From: Pseudoalteromonas ulvae UL12
GTDB taxonomy: Bacteria > Pseudomonadota > Gammaproteobacteria > Enterobacterales > Alteromonadaceae
Assembly: GCF_014925405.1 (NCBI RefSeq)
Contig: NZ_AQHJ01000022.1
Span: 191,830-255,829 of the forward strand
Length of the DNA: 64,000 nt
Direction: 5' to 3'
Position numbers and translations under genes: made by a program. A model generated the notes under the pieces. That model was not told the origin of the DNA. It ran no database searches and saw nothing but the letters and a program-made list of their open reading frames with translations. Positions 36,471 to 46,129 of this stretch are shown here, piece after piece. Each line of letters begins with the position of its first letter. Positions within the stretch are counted from its first letter, which is position 1.

Positions 36471-39284
36471 ATGAGTTTGTATACAGAATACATGGAAGAA
36501 ATCCAAACCCGTAAAGCGGAACTTGGATTAAGCCCAAAACCAATCGATAGTGCAGATCTACTATCTGAAATCATCGCTCAAATTAAAGATACAAAGAATG
36601 AGCACCGTAAAGATTCATTAAACTTCTTTATCTACAATACATTGCCAGGTACGACTAGCGCTGCTGGCGTGAAAGCACAATTTCTTAAAGAAATAATCTT
36701 AGGTCAAGAATCAGTCGCAGAAATCACTGCTGAGTTTGCTTTTGAATTGCTTTCACACATGAAAGGCGGCCCTTCAATCGAAGTGCTACTTGAACTCGCA
36801 TTAGGTAATGATGCAGCCGTTGCAACTCAAGCCGCTGACGTACTTAAAACTCAAGTATTCTTATACGATGCTGACATGGCGCGTATAAAATCAGCATATG
36901 AAGCAGGTAACGCTGTTGCTAAAGAATTACTTGAAAGCTTCGCACAAGCTGAGTTTTTCACCAAACTACCTGAAATCGCAGAAAAAATTGACGTAGTCAC
37001 TTACATTGCTGGTGAAGGCGATATCTCTACAGATTTATTGTCTCCTGGTAACCAAGCACACTCACGTGCTGACCGTGAATTACACGGTAAATGTATGATC
37101 ACAGAAGAAGCGCAACAAGAAATCGTTGAACTTCAGAAAAAGCACCCAAATGCAAAAGTAATGCTGATTGCTGAAAAAGGCACCATGGGCGTAGGTTCAT
37201 CACGTATGTCGGGTGTGAACAACGTTGCACTTTGGGCCGGTAAACAAGCAAGTCCTTACGTGCCATTCATTAACATTGCTCCTGTTGTTGCTGGTACTAA
37301 CGGTATCGCGCCAATCTTCTTAACCACGGTTGATGTAACCGGTGGTATTGGTCTTGACCTTAAAAACTGGGTGAAGAAAACCGATGAAAATGGCAATACA
37401 GTCACCGATGCAAATGGCGATGCTGTGCTTGAAGAAGCTTACTCTGTTGCAACGGGTACTGTGTTAACCATTAATACTAAAGAGAAAAAACTTTATAACG
37501 GTGACAAAGAATTAGTTGATGTATCATCAGCATTCACACCGCAAAAAGTTGAGTTCATGAAAGCAGGTGGTTCTTACGCTGTTGTTTTCGGTAAAAAACT
37601 ACAAACGTTTGCTGCTGAAACTTTAGGCATTGCTACACCACTTGTTTATGCACCATCTAAAGAAATTTCACACGCAGGCCAAGGCCTAACAGCGGTTGAA
37701 AAAATCTTCAACCGTAATGCAGTAGGTGTATTGTCTGACTCTCCACTTCACGCGGGCTCAAATGTGCGTGTTAAAGTGAATATCGTTGGTTCGCAAGATA
37801 CAACGGGCCCTATGACCTCTCAAGAACTTGAAGCTATGGCTGCTTCAACGATTTCACCTCTTGTTGATGGTGCCTACCAGTCTGGTTGTCATACTGCGTC
37901 GGTTTGGGATAGCAAAGCACAAGCAAACATTCCTAAGCTAATGGCGTTCATGAATAAATTCGGTTTGATCACTGCACGTGATCCTGAAGGTATTTACCAT
38001 TCAATGACTGACGTTATTCACAAAGTACTCAACGACATCACTGTTGATGACCGTTCAATCATTATTGGTGGTGACTCGCATACTCGTATGTCTAAAGGTG
38101 TTGCATTTGGTGCCGACTCTGGCACGGTTGCAATTGCACTGGCTACAGGCGAATCAGCCATGCCAATTCCTGACTCAGTAAAAGTCACGTTTAAAGGCGC
38201 AATGGCTAAGCACATGGACTTCCGTGATGTTGTACACGCCACGCAAGCACAAATGCTGAAGCAATTTGGTGGTGAGAACGTTTTCCAAGGTCGCATCATT
38301 GAAGTGCACATTGGTACGTTAATGGCTGACCAAGCGTTTACCTTCACTGACTGGACTGCAGAAATGAAAGCAAAAGCTTCAATCTGTATTTCAAACGACG
38401 AAACACTGATCAAATCAATTGAACTGGCTAAAAGCCGTATTCAGATCATGATCAACAAAGGAATGGATAACAAAGCGCAAACACTTCAAGGTCTTATCGA
38501 CTTAGCTGACAAGCGTATTGCTGGAATAAAATCAGGTGAAGAACCTGCATTAGCACCAGATGACAACGCGAAGTATTTCGCAGAAGTGGTCGTTGATCTA
38601 AACGAAATCGTTGAGCCAATGATTGCCGATCCAGACGTGAACAATGACGATGTATCCAAGCGTTATACCCACGATGTCATTCGCCCTGTATCTTTCTATA
38701 ACGACAAGCCAGTTGACTTAGGGTTTGTTGGTTCGTGTATGGTTCATAAAGGCGATATGAAGATCATCGCTCACATGCTACGTAACCTTGAAAAGAAAAA
38801 TGGCTCAATCGAGTTTAAAGCTCCGCTAGTTGTTGCGCCACCAACGTATAACATCGTTGATGAACTAAAAGCAGAAGGCGATTGGGATATTCTATCTAAG
38901 TACGCAGGTTTTGAATTTGACGATGCGAAACCTAAAACAGCGGCACGTACAAAATACGAAAATATTTTATACCTAGAACGCCCTGGCTGTAACTTATGTA
39001 TGGGTAACCAAGAAAAAGCAGAACCTGGCGACACAGTTATCGCAACATCAACGCGTCTTTTCCAAGGTCGTGTTGTAGCCGATACAACTGAAAAGAAAGG
39101 TGAATCTTTGCTGGGTTCAACCCCGTTAGTTGTTCTTTCAACTGTACTAGGTCGTTTCCCTTCAATGGACGAGTATAAAGCTGCAGTAGAAGGCATTGAC
39201 CTGACTGCATTTACCCCTGTTGAAGAAGCAATGACAACTAAGTTCAATGCTGGACAAGTGGTACCTGTAAAGGTTGTTAACTAA
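36471..39284 (+). CDS. acnB: aconitate hydratase B (long form)
   Basis: 937 residues. An N-terminal helical HEAT-like domain (about 1-165) precedes the swivel domain 4 and then the catalytic domains. The [4Fe-4S] cysteines are in GSCMVHKGDM and PGCNLCMGNQ. Other catalytic patches are VGSQDTTGPMT and GGDSHTRMSKG. It interconverts citrate and isocitrate in the TCA cycle (family members also act on 2-methylisocitrate). Enterobacterial AcnB has about 865 residues. The extra length includes an insertion around 300-350 (KKTDENGNTVTDANGDAV). The sequence is clearly divergent from that form and resembles the longer AcnB type. Monocistronic, with a strong terminator. Confidence 0.9.
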   Translation: MSLYTEYMEEIQTRKAELGLSPKPIDSADLLSEIIAQIKDTKNEHRKDSLNFFIYNTLPGTTSAAGVKAQFLKEIILGQESVAEITAEFAFELLSHMKGGPSIEVLLELALGNDAAVATQAADVLKTQVFLYDADMARIKSAYEAGNAVAKELLESFAQAEFFTKLPEIAEKIDVVTYIAGEGDISTDLLSPGNQAHSRADRELHGKCMITEEAQQEIVELQKKHPNAKVMLIAEKGTMGVGSSRMSGVNNVALWAGKQASPYVPFINIAPVVAGTNGIAPIFLTTVDVTGGIGLDLKNWVKKTDENGNTVTDANGDAVLEEAYSVATGTVLTINTKEKKLYNGDKELVDVSSAFTPQKVEFMKAGGSYAVVFGKKLQTFAAETLGIATPLVYAPSKEISHAGQGLTAVEKIFNRNAVGVLSDSPLHAGSNVRVKVNIVGSQDTTGPMTSQELEAMAASTISPLVDGAYQSGCHTASVWDSKAQANIPKLMAFMNKFGLITARDPEGIYHSMTDVIHKVLNDITVDDRSIIIGGDSHTRMSKGVAFGADSGTVAIALATGESAMPIPDSVKVTFKGAMAKHMDFRDVVHATQAQMLKQFGGENVFQGRIIEVHIGTLMADQAFTFTDWTAEMKAKASICISNDETLIKSIELAKSRIQIMINKGMDNKAQTLQGLIDLADKRIAGIKSGEEPALAPDDNAKYFAEVVVDLNEIVEPMIADPDVNNDDVSKRYTHDVIRPVSFYNDKPVDLGFVGSCMVHKGDMKIIAHMLRNLEKKNGSIEFKAPLVVAPPTYNIVDELKAEGDWDILSKYAGFEFDDAKPKTAARTKYENILYLERPGCNLCMGNQEKAEPGDTVIATSTRLFQGRVVADTTEKKGESLLGSTPLVVLSTVLGRFPSMDEYKAAVEGIDLTAFTPVEEAMTTKFNAGQVVPVKVVN

Positions 39285-39304
39285 TTCTTAAGAATTAAGT
39301 AACG

Positions 39305-39331
39305 AAAAAGCGCGTTTATAACGCGCTTTTT
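39305..39331 (+). terminator. acnB terminator
   Basis: 12-bp perfect stem AAAAAGCGCGTT / AACGCGCTTTTT with a TAT loop and T-run, 21 bases after the acnB stop. Confidence 0.9.
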
Positions 39332-39579
39332 TATGCCCTAAAAAAGTAGTTCTACTCGACGTTAAACTGACTTAGCTGACAATCAGCTGATGGATGACAC
39401 TAGGCTTCTTTGTAAACTTACCATGCATTTTACATCACCTAATTACCCGCTATTAACAGCCACCTCGGGATTGTTATAGTCACATTCGAACTGAATCATG
39501 TTGGCAATAGAGCTATGCACAATCAGCCTTGAAGATTATTTCCCTTTAGCTGGTGTTTTTATCTTCTGGCGTTTTATAT

Positions 39580-39609
39580 AAAAAAGGGAAGCTAACGCTT
39601 CCCTTTTTT
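39580..39609 (-). terminator. nhaD terminator
   Basis: 13-bp stem AAAAAAGGGAAGC / GCTTCCCTTTTTT with loop TAAC, immediately downstream of nhaD. Works on the minus strand and is symmetric enough for both. Confidence 0.88.
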
Positions 39610-39613
39610 AACC

Positions 39614-41071
39614 TTATGAATAAATGCTAAACAGCTCTGCATTGATCCAAAGATGTACAAGAATACTCGCGGCATAACCAAGAGCAATGACGGGCGCCCA
39701 TTTTAAATGCCCAAAGAAAGTATAATAACCTCGGGCTTGGCCCATCAATGCCACACCCGCAGCAGAGCCAATAGAGAGTAAGCTTCCGCCGACCCCTGCT
39801 GTTAATGTGATTAACAGCCATTGACCATGGGATAACTCCGGCGACATCGCTAGCACTGCAAACATCACAGGAATGTTATCGATGACTGCTGAAATCAGCC
39901 CGAGTAGAACATTTGCTGTGGTGGCAGACATGCCCCCATACAGCACTTCAGACATCAAGGTTAAATAACCTAAAAAGCCCAGTCCACCCACGCAAATAAC
40001 AATGCCGTAAAAGAATAACAAGGTATCCCACTCAGCACGAGAGACTTTAGCAAACACATCAAACGGCACCACACTGCCTAACGACTGCAAGCGTTTGTCG
40101 TCTCCCTTACTTTCGGCTTGAGCTTTTTTACGAGCCAATGAGCCTGGAAGTGTCATACGAAGGAAATAACCGAAGAACTGTAAATAACCTAAGCCCATCA
40201 TCATGCCTAATACCGGAGGCAAATGCAGTAAGCTATGGCACAACACAGCGGTCGCAACAGTGAGTAAGAATAAACATAAAATACGGATCGCACCGCGCTT
40301 TAGCTCGACGTCTTCTTGCGCAGCTGCGGGTTGTTTACGCTCCACAAAGAAACTCATCACCGCCGCTGGCACTAAATAATTCGTCACTGAAGGTAAGAAC
40401 AAAGCAAAGAATTCTATAAACTCCACTTTACCAGCTTGCCACACCATCAGGGTGGTAATATCACCAAATGGACTAAATGCCCCACCCGCATTCGCTGCAA
40501 TCACTATGTTAATACAACACAAATTAATAAACTTTTTATCACCCTCTGCAACTTTCATCACCACTGCACACATTAATAAGGCCGTGGTTAAGTTATCTGC
40601 AATAGGAGAAATAAAGAACGATAACCAGCCCGTTAGCCAAAACAAAGCAGGATAACTAAAGCCTTTTCGCACCATCCAAGCGCGTAACGCATCAAAAACA
40701 CGTCGCTCTTCAAGCGCATTGATATAAGTCATGGCTACTAATAAAAACAGCATTAACTCAGCAAACTCAAGTAAATTATGCCTAAACGCCGCCTCTGTCA
40801 CACCCGGCATGCCATTATTAATGTAATAACTACCGATTAGAATCCAAATCAAACCCGCTGCCACTAACACCGGTTTTGATTTACGCATATGAAGTTTTTC
40901 TTCAAGCATAACCAGCGCATAGGCCAATACAAAAATAGCGATACAAATAAAGCCTACCGTGCTGGTTGTTAAATCAAGGGGCTGCCCGCCGGTGGTGGAT
41001 GCAGCCAATAAAGATGGCGTGAACAGCAAAGAGCTGAGCACTAATAGACATAAATACAACTTATTATTCAT
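39614..41071 (-). CDS. nhaD: Na+/H+ antiporter NhaD
   Basis: 485 residues from ATG 41071 (MNNKLYLCLLVLSSLLFTPSLLA). A frame 19 codons longer is open but lacks a ribosome-binding site. The first 24 residues look like a cleavable signal or first helix, followed by about 12 membrane helices. Family motifs include SFFISPIADNLTTALLM, AANAGGAFSPFGDITTLMVW and SAVIDNIPVMFAVL. Ion transporter superfamily; exchanges Na+ or Li+ for protons across the inner membrane, useful in marine or alkaline settings. Monocistronic. Confidence 0.93.
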   Translation of the reverse strand: MNNKLYLCLLVLSSLLFTPSLLAASTTGGQPLDLTTSTVGFICIAIFVLAYALVMLEEKLHMRKSKPVLVAAGLIWILIGSYYINNGMPGVTEAAFRHNLLEFAELMLFLLVAMTYINALEERRVFDALRAWMVRKGFSYPALFWLTGWLSFFISPIADNLTTALLMCAVVMKVAEGDKKFINLCCINIVIAANAGGAFSPFGDITTLMVWQAGKVEFIEFFALFLPSVTNYLVPAAVMSFFVERKQPAAAQEDVELKRGAIRILCLFLLTVATAVLCHSLLHLPPVLGMMMGLGYLQFFGYFLRMTLPGSLARKKAQAESKGDDKRLQSLGSVVPFDVFAKVSRAEWDTLLFFYGIVICVGGLGFLGYLTLMSEVLYGGMSATTANVLLGLISAVIDNIPVMFAVLAMSPELSHGQWLLITLTAGVGGSLLSIGSAAGVALMGQARGYYTFFGHLKWAPVIALGYAASILVHLWINAELFSIYS

Positions 41072-41128
41072 CGTGATGCCTTGTATAGAAGTGACAGGAG
41101 TTGTTATAAATCGCGCGCACTTTAACAC

Positions 41129-41420
41129 ATAAAATTAACAACCTGCATACGACAGAAGTCGAAATTTCAGCATTTTTAACGAATAGCGAAAATAACACAC
41201 AAAAATGTGCTTAATTGAGTTAAATAGAGGAGTTCACAACGGTCAAAATAAACAAAGAAATGAGGCTCATACCGATAAGTGCAGATGAGCCATTATTGAA
41301 ACAGCAACTTGGTTTTGCCATAACTTTCGCTTATGTATGTTTAGCTAAAAGTCGTTAAAGAACTGACCCTAATCACTGGCTATTAAGACTACACAGCAAA
41401 ACCACATAAGCGGTTACGTT
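41129..41420. other. intergenic region upstream of nhaD
   Basis: About 290 bases with no gene and no clear structure. Presumably carries the nhaD promoter. Confidence 0.4.
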
Positions 41421-41732
41421 TTATACGTTCAGTTTTGTTTCTTGCGAGCAACTAAGTGAGTCTAATCTCTTAAATCTATCAGGCATTACAGCGTAAATTA
41501 CAGAACACAAAGTAATGATATAGGACGCAAGAAAAATAAACCCTATGGTCAAAAACGCATCGGTTTTACATTGTTCATCTGCCATCGAACAATAATAAAA
41601 ATCAACCAGTATGGGGGTTAACGCTCCCATCAAAACAATCAGTAAATAACTGCTTCTCTCTGAGAGTTTTAATTGAATGATAATTGACAATATTATAAAT
41701 ACGGGTGCCACTGTGATGAGAATTGACGTCAT
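41421..41732 (-). CDS. small hypothetical membrane protein
   Basis: 103 residues from ATG 41732 (MTSILITVAPVFIILSIIIQLKL). The frame is open to 41780. Three hydrophobic helices (about 3-22, 30-48, 62-85) and a charged Cys-containing tail. I do not recognise the family. It is isolated between nhaD and a serine-hydrolase gene, both on the same strand but with gaps over 250 bases, so probably monocistronic. Reality is supported by coherent membrane topology only. Confidence 0.5.
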   Translation of the reverse strand: MTSILITVAPVFIILSIIIQLKLSERSSYLLIVLMGALTPILVDFYYCSMADEQCKTDAFLTIGFIFLASYIITLCSVIYAVMPDRFKRLDSLSCSQETKLNV

Positions 41733-42013
41733 CGAAACTATCCTTGTTTGTTTTTGGCATCGAGCCAACGCTATGAACACGTATAAGCATAGCTAACATT
41801 TACGAAAAATACTGGCCAGTTAAGTAAATATTATACGTAGGTTACGCGTTTATTTGACTCACGTTTCGACAATCTCCACCGCAACCGGAACAACTGAAAA
41901 AACCAATCAGCCAGAGATAGCTTGAAGATTAAACAAGCTTACGATTGGTGAGCGCAACGCTTAGCTAAGCAGAAAAATTCACTTAGGCTAAACCGCGCAG
42001 TGCAAACCAACGG

Positions 42014-43222
42014 TTACTTACTTCGTCCAATATTTAAAAACGAGTCTAAAACTTCAAAAGTGAAATCTTGAAACCTCTCTTCACAATGCGCGTTCACACC
42101 ACAGTTTGCAAATGCGGTAATACTTATATCACCATCAGGTATATAAATATTTTGAGTAAAATAGCCAAACTCTGTACCACCATGGTGATAGAATTTTTTC
42201 CCATTCACTTTTTCCACCCAAATACCAAGCCCATAATAAAAGTCTGATGAAGGATAAAATCGTGGCCCACTAGATTCGACCAAATTATCTTCACCGATCA
42301 TGTCCACCCTTACGCTGGGACTAATGACATTATTGTCAACCACAATAGCTCTTAATAGTTTAGCCATATCATTAACACTTGAAGCCAAAGGAGCATCGGA
42401 CGTGGCTGTTGTTCCAATAATTTCTTTAGTATCAAACCACACATTCATTGGCAGTGGAAAAGTTGGATCTTCATCATTTATAAAGAACCCCGAAGCCGGC
42501 TCAGGTTTATGCTCTTCAACACCCTTTGAATAGCTGGATGTCATGTTTAATGGTAACAAAACTTTATTTCTAATAGCTTTTGACGGGTGTGCTTTTAATA
42601 CGCGCTCCAAAATTACTCCAGCTAATGCATAACCCGTATTTGAATATGAATGCCCTTCTCCAGGCTTAAAGTCGGCTGGTTGGTTCAATGCAAAGCTTAA
42701 AGGAAACATGTCTGTAGTCACTTTATCTTTTAGAGCGTATTGCGCTTTAAAAAAATCATACTCACCAGCGTCGTTATATTCAAAAATTCCGCTGGTGTGA
42801 TTTAACAGCTGCCGCAAAGTCATTTTGTCTGAATATTGAATTTTACTTAGTAACTGACTGTCAAGATATTGATTTATAGGTGCATCGAGACTGATAACGC
42901 CTTCATCCGCCAACATAGCCACCAAAAGCGCAGTTAATTTTTTACCCGCACTGCCATTGGGTATGACAACATCGGTTGTCATTGGCCTCTTTTTTTCTAA
43001 GTCTTTAAAACCAGCACTACCAATGTAACAACCACTTTTTGATTCAACCAAGAGTACCGCACCGGGGATGTGCTTAGAGATAAGATTATCTAGCATAGGT
43101 TGATATTTATAGTGGTAATCAACACGCTTGTTTGCTTGTTTTTCTCCCTGCACACTACTGGAGAATAAAAATGCAATAATAATGAGCAGTTTAAATAAGT
43201 AATCTTTCTTCATAAGATTCAT
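42014..43222 (-). CDS. beta-lactamase-family serine hydrolase, secreted
   Basis: 402 residues (a second in-frame Met is 3 codons in). Signal peptide at about 4-26 (KKDYLFKLLIIIAFLFSSSVQGE). Class C/penicillin-binding-like active site: Ser91-A-G-Lys94 (SxxK), Tyr193-S-N (YxN) and a late HHGGTEFGY (HxG replacing KTG). This is the DD-peptidase/esterase group. It is exported to the periplasm. The substrate may be peptides, esters or cell-wall fragments. There is no ampR-like regulator nearby, so a dedicated antibiotic-resistance role is not indicated. Confidence 0.88.
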   Translation of the reverse strand: MNLMKKDYLFKLLIIIAFLFSSSVQGEKQANKRVDYHYKYQPMLDNLISKHIPGAVLLVESKSGCYIGSAGFKDLEKKRPMTTDVVIPNGSAGKKLTALLVAMLADEGVISLDAPINQYLDSQLLSKIQYSDKMTLRQLLNHTSGIFEYNDAGEYDFFKAQYALKDKVTTDMFPLSFALNQPADFKPGEGHSYSNTGYALAGVILERVLKAHPSKAIRNKVLLPLNMTSSYSKGVEEHKPEPASGFFINDEDPTFPLPMNVWFDTKEIIGTTATSDAPLASSVNDMAKLLRAIVVDNNVISPSVRVDMIGEDNLVESSGPRFYPSSDFYYGLGIWVEKVNGKKFYHHGGTEFGYFTQNIYIPDGDISITAFANCGVNAHCEERFQDFTFEVLDSFLNIGRSK

Positions 43223-43393
43223 TCATAACTCAAATATATCGGCAAGTGCAGCCATACCGACCAAAACAGCGAGGAACTTGTTGCGAGTGCAACGGCAGGT
43301 GACCACGATTGTTATGTTTGTTTAAAGCCACACCAAGCCTGAATAAGGTTTGTTTCTCGAACTTAATGAGCAACTTAACCTGTTTGTTAGCCG

Positions 43394-43750
43394 CTAAACG
43401 CTCAGGTAACACAATATACTGACCAACATAAATAACACCCATGAAAAGTGCTTACCTTTGGTAAAATATGCCGAGCAGATTGAACTCACTAAAAACACCA
43501 CCGCTACAACATTTAATAAATGGCTTGTGCTTTCAGGGCTATAAGATACCAATAAAGCAGCGAAACCAAACCAAGCAAATGACGTAACATGCCAAGCAAA
43601 TCTTAACGTACCTTTGGTAAATACATCACTGCCGTATAAATGAGGCAAGTTATCGCGTTTAAACAAGCGGATTAAAATATACTTTTCACCTAATACCGAG
43701 TGGATCAGGCCACAAAAAACCAATATTAACGAAGCAAGCAGAATCATCAA
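43394..43750 (-). CDS. hypothetical membrane protein
   Basis: 118 residues (a second Met follows directly). Four hydrophobic helices: about 3-20, 48-68, 76-94 and 100-118. The loop EKYILIRLFKRDNLPHLYGSDVFTKGTLRFAWHV is polar. The family is unknown to me, although the layout is typical of small conserved membrane proteins of Alteromonadales. It lies 170 bases upstream of the serine hydrolase on the same strand, and might be co-transcribed. Confidence 0.6.
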   Translation of the reverse strand: MMILLASLILVFCGLIHSVLGEKYILIRLFKRDNLPHLYGSDVFTKGTLRFAWHVTSFAWFGFAALLVSYSPESTSHLLNVVAVVFLVSSICSAYFTKGKHFSWVLFMLVSILCYLSV

Positions 43751-43961
43751 ATTTCCTTATGTGGCTAACGAGCCTGCAGACTAACTCGTTTTAAATTTGT
43801 TTTAATTAATCAACAAACGATAACTGAGTTCCTATTTTGATTCAATTATTTAGTCGGTTTGAGGTGTGCTTAGTTATACTAGCTTGATTGATACTTTTAG
43901 CACTCTGTTCAAAATAGCCTATTGATTGTCAAGCCAACAAACGAGCTAATGATGTAATTTA

Positions 43962-44402
43962 TCAAGGATTTGGTTGAATATAACAATTTTCTCTTAAAGC
44001 TGATGAAAGAGTCGCTTTAGCACCTAATCTTAACTTTGCACACCCCGATTCAGTATCGATTAGTTCTTTTTGGATTAAAGTAAATTCGCCTTCTTCGGTT
44101 GATTTTAATGAATATTTATAGGCTTCATTACTCCCCTCAAATAGTGCAGTAAAAATCCCTCCAACTAACGCTCCCGCAAGGCCTCCAGAAATCATATCTT
44201 CATGATTACCATCTAATTCATCAATCACACCTACCGCAGCTCCACCAACAATTCCTGTCTTGACATTCGATGAAAGCATGACATTTTTTATAGATTCAAC
44301 GGACACATACAATTCCTTAATTATTTCATTTTGATCCGCTCTGTCTATATCTTGTGTCGCGCATCCGTTTAAAAAAAGTAATGCGATAAATAGTCGTTTC
44401 AT
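43962..44402 (-). CDS. glycine-zipper lipoprotein, hypothetical
   Basis: 146 residues. Lipoprotein signal MKRLFIALLFLNGC with lipid-modified Cys14. Residue +2 is Ala, which favours the outer membrane. The middle has a glycine-zipper-like hydrophobic hairpin (GIVGGAAVGVIDE ... ISGGLAGALVGGIFTALFEG, about 50-95), which may contact membrane. The C-terminal 45 residues carry two Cys that could form a disulfide. Function unknown. Monocistronic. Confidence 0.7.
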   Translation of the reverse strand: MKRLFIALLFLNGCATQDIDRADQNEIIKELYVSVESIKNVMLSSNVKTGIVGGAAVGVIDELDGNHEDMISGGLAGALVGGIFTALFEGSNEAYKYSLKSTEEGEFTLIQKELIDTESGCAKLRLGAKATLSSALRENCYIQPNP

Positions 44403-44591
44403 TTTTATTCCCTCAATATATGCATATGGCTTATGTACATAATAGGGAATGATTAAAGAGAAAAATGTATGAATTATGTTCCTTAATTGTAAGGAACTGT
44501 AGTACAGGCAAGCAGACTCAGGAGTAACGTCATTTAACTCGAAATGTAAACGACAAAAACGTACTCTTTACAATGGGCTAGTGAACACAAA

Positions 44592-44613
44592 AAAGCCGAG
44601 TTACCTCGGCTTT
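44592..44613 (-). terminator. rlmM terminator
   Basis: AAAGCCGAG-TTAC-CTCGGCTTT stem, with a T-run on the minus strand, 26 bases after the rlmM stop. Confidence 0.85.
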
Positions 44614-44638
44614 CATACTTTTTAGCTCGTTGAAAAAA

Positions 44639-45724
44639 TTAGCTATACAGTTTTTGTGGCACTTTTAAAATGCGCAAATGAACGGTCACTTCTTCGCGGT
44701 CGTGGTATAAGTGTTTCGCTTGTAATTGAAAGTCGACATTGTATTTTTTTAGTTCTGAATGGATCAGTTGAATGCACTCATAAACTGTATCAAAACGCTT
44801 TTTCATCGGCAGTTTTAAATTAAAGATGATCTCTTTTACAAAATCATTCACTGCCCAATCAATCATCAGCTGAGTGACTTTATCTGGTTTTTCAATCATA
44901 TCGCATACAAGCCAATCGATATTGCGTTTATCGGGGCGGAACTTAAAGCCATCGACAGTGTAATGCTTCACTTGCCCAGTTTCCATCAACGACTCGGCCA
45001 TCGGGCCATTATCAATCGCTTGGACAAACATGCCTCTGCGCACTAGCTGATACGTCCAACCACCTGGACAAGCGCCTAAATCAACCCCGCGCATCCCCGC
45101 ACAGATCCGTTTTTCTTTTTCATCATCTGGCACAAAGACAATAAAAGCTTCATCAAGCTTTAAGGTTGAACGGCTCGGTGCTGCATTTGGGAACTTTAAA
45201 CGCGGGATCCCCATAAAAAAATCAGAGTTATTATCGTTAAAAGAATAACCCACATAGGCATTGGCATTATCCAAGAACAACACATGCAGAGTCGGCAGCT
45301 TTTTAGGGCCATCTTTGACTAACGAATGCTGTTTAATTAACTTGTTGCGAAGCGGCACACTGATTTTTTTACAAAACTTGAGTAGCTCTTTACCTTCGTT
45401 GGTATCTGGGGTTTCTGCACGTAACTCTGAGCCTTTTGGCATCTGGGCAAAAGCTTGTGCAATTGCAGACACGCGATCTTCAATGGGCATATTCTCAACT
45501 GCCACACCGCAAAACCATTGACGCGCAAAAACCAGTTGTGCAAAACGGACTTTTTTAATTAATAACGCGCTGTCATCTGCACTAAAACATTGAAAAATCA
45601 CAAACCCTGTATTGGGTTTTGTTTTAACGTAGCCACCGACATTGTGCTCTGCAGCATGATGTGTGATCTCTGCTGCGGCATCATTTTCAAACCCGGGACG
45701 ACAATAAATAACAATACAGGACAT
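44639..45724 (-). CDS. rlmM: 23S rRNA (cytidine-2498-2'-O)-methyltransferase RlmM
   Basis: 361 residues, the usual RlmM length. An N-terminal THUMP-like domain (about 1-150) precedes a Rossmann methyltransferase domain with the SAM motif RGVDLGACPGGWTYQL (about 210-225), then IDWLVCDMIEKP and the late Lys/Glu of the KDKE tetrad. It methylates 2'-O of C2498 in 23S rRNA before ribosome assembly. First gene downstream of DUF423 on the same strand, with a 33-base gap. Confidence 0.95.
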   Translation of the reverse strand: MSCIVIYCRPGFENDAAAEITHHAAEHNVGGYVKTKPNTGFVIFQCFSADDSALLIKKVRFAQLVFARQWFCGVAVENMPIEDRVSAIAQAFAQMPKGSELRAETPDTNEGKELLKFCKKISVPLRNKLIKQHSLVKDGPKKLPTLHVLFLDNANAYVGYSFNDNNSDFFMGIPRLKFPNAAPSRSTLKLDEAFIVFVPDDEKEKRICAGMRGVDLGACPGGWTYQLVRRGMFVQAIDNGPMAESLMETGQVKHYTVDGFKFRPDKRNIDWLVCDMIEKPDKVTQLMIDWAVNDFVKEIIFNLKLPMKKRFDTVYECIQLIHSELKKYNVDFQLQAKHLYHDREEVTVHLRILKVPQKLYS

Positions 45725-45757
45725 TAACTTTTATACCTTACGTAAATAAAAAGTGAG

Positions 45758-46129
45758 TTACTTAAACTCAAAACGAATAATTTGATAAACAAACACCACC
45801 CAGCCAAGGATAAACATCAACCCTCCGAGTGGCGTGATGGGCCCAAACCACTTGACCCCTGTGGTTGCCAACAAATATAAACTACCACTGAAGCAGATAA
45901 TCCCAGCACAAAGCAGACCTGCAGCCCACTGCAATGGCACGCCTTGTTTAGCCAATAATGCAAACAATATCAGCGCTAAAGCATGGCTCATTTGATACTG
46001 CACACCCGTTTGAAATACCGCAATCGCTGAAGGCGATAAACTCTGTTTCAAGCCATGAGCAGCAAATGCCCCCAAAATAACTGCCAGGCCGGCAAATACG
46101 CCCCCTGCAATCAATATCCATTTAACCAT
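45758..46129 (-). CDS. DUF423-family membrane protein (YgdD-like)
   Basis: 123 residues from ATG 46129 (MVKWILIAGGVFAGLAVILGAFAAHGLK), the family start. The longer frame to 46171 overlaps the upstream hydrolase. Four membrane helices. The AFAAHGLK motif and late TPLGGLMFILGW are diagnostic of DUF423. In many genomes it lies next to rlmM, as here. Function unknown. Its start overlaps the upstream gene's stop by 8 bases, so they are coupled. Confidence 0.88.
   Translation of the reverse strand: MVKWILIAGGVFAGLAVILGAFAAHGLKQSLSPSAIAVFQTGVQYQMSHALALILFALLAKQGVPLQWAAGLLCAGIICFSGSLYLLATTGVKWFGPITPLGGLMFILGWVVFVYQIIRFEFK

Noticed and set aside
38018..39247. Minus-strand frames inside acnB, and similar long antisense frames in smc, hsdR, kdsA and prfA
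   Set aside because: Shadows of strongly supported genes on the opposite strand, without ribosome-binding sites or known domains.
42014..43222. Serine hydrolase considered as an antibiotic-resistance beta-lactamase
   Set aside because: The active-site pattern (SxxK, YxN, HxG) fits the broad esterase/DD-peptidase-like group. There is no ampR or mobile context, so resistance cannot be claimed.
43223..43450. Possible integron attC-like sequence or 70-codon gene (segments such as GGCTAACAAACAG and TAACAATCG, frame 43230-43442)
   Set aside because: The core sites do not fit RYYYAAC and GTTRRRY in the required pairs, no palindromic arms could be drawn, and no integrase or second attC is in the window. 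The protein frame has no ribosome-binding site and overlaps the neighbouring gene.
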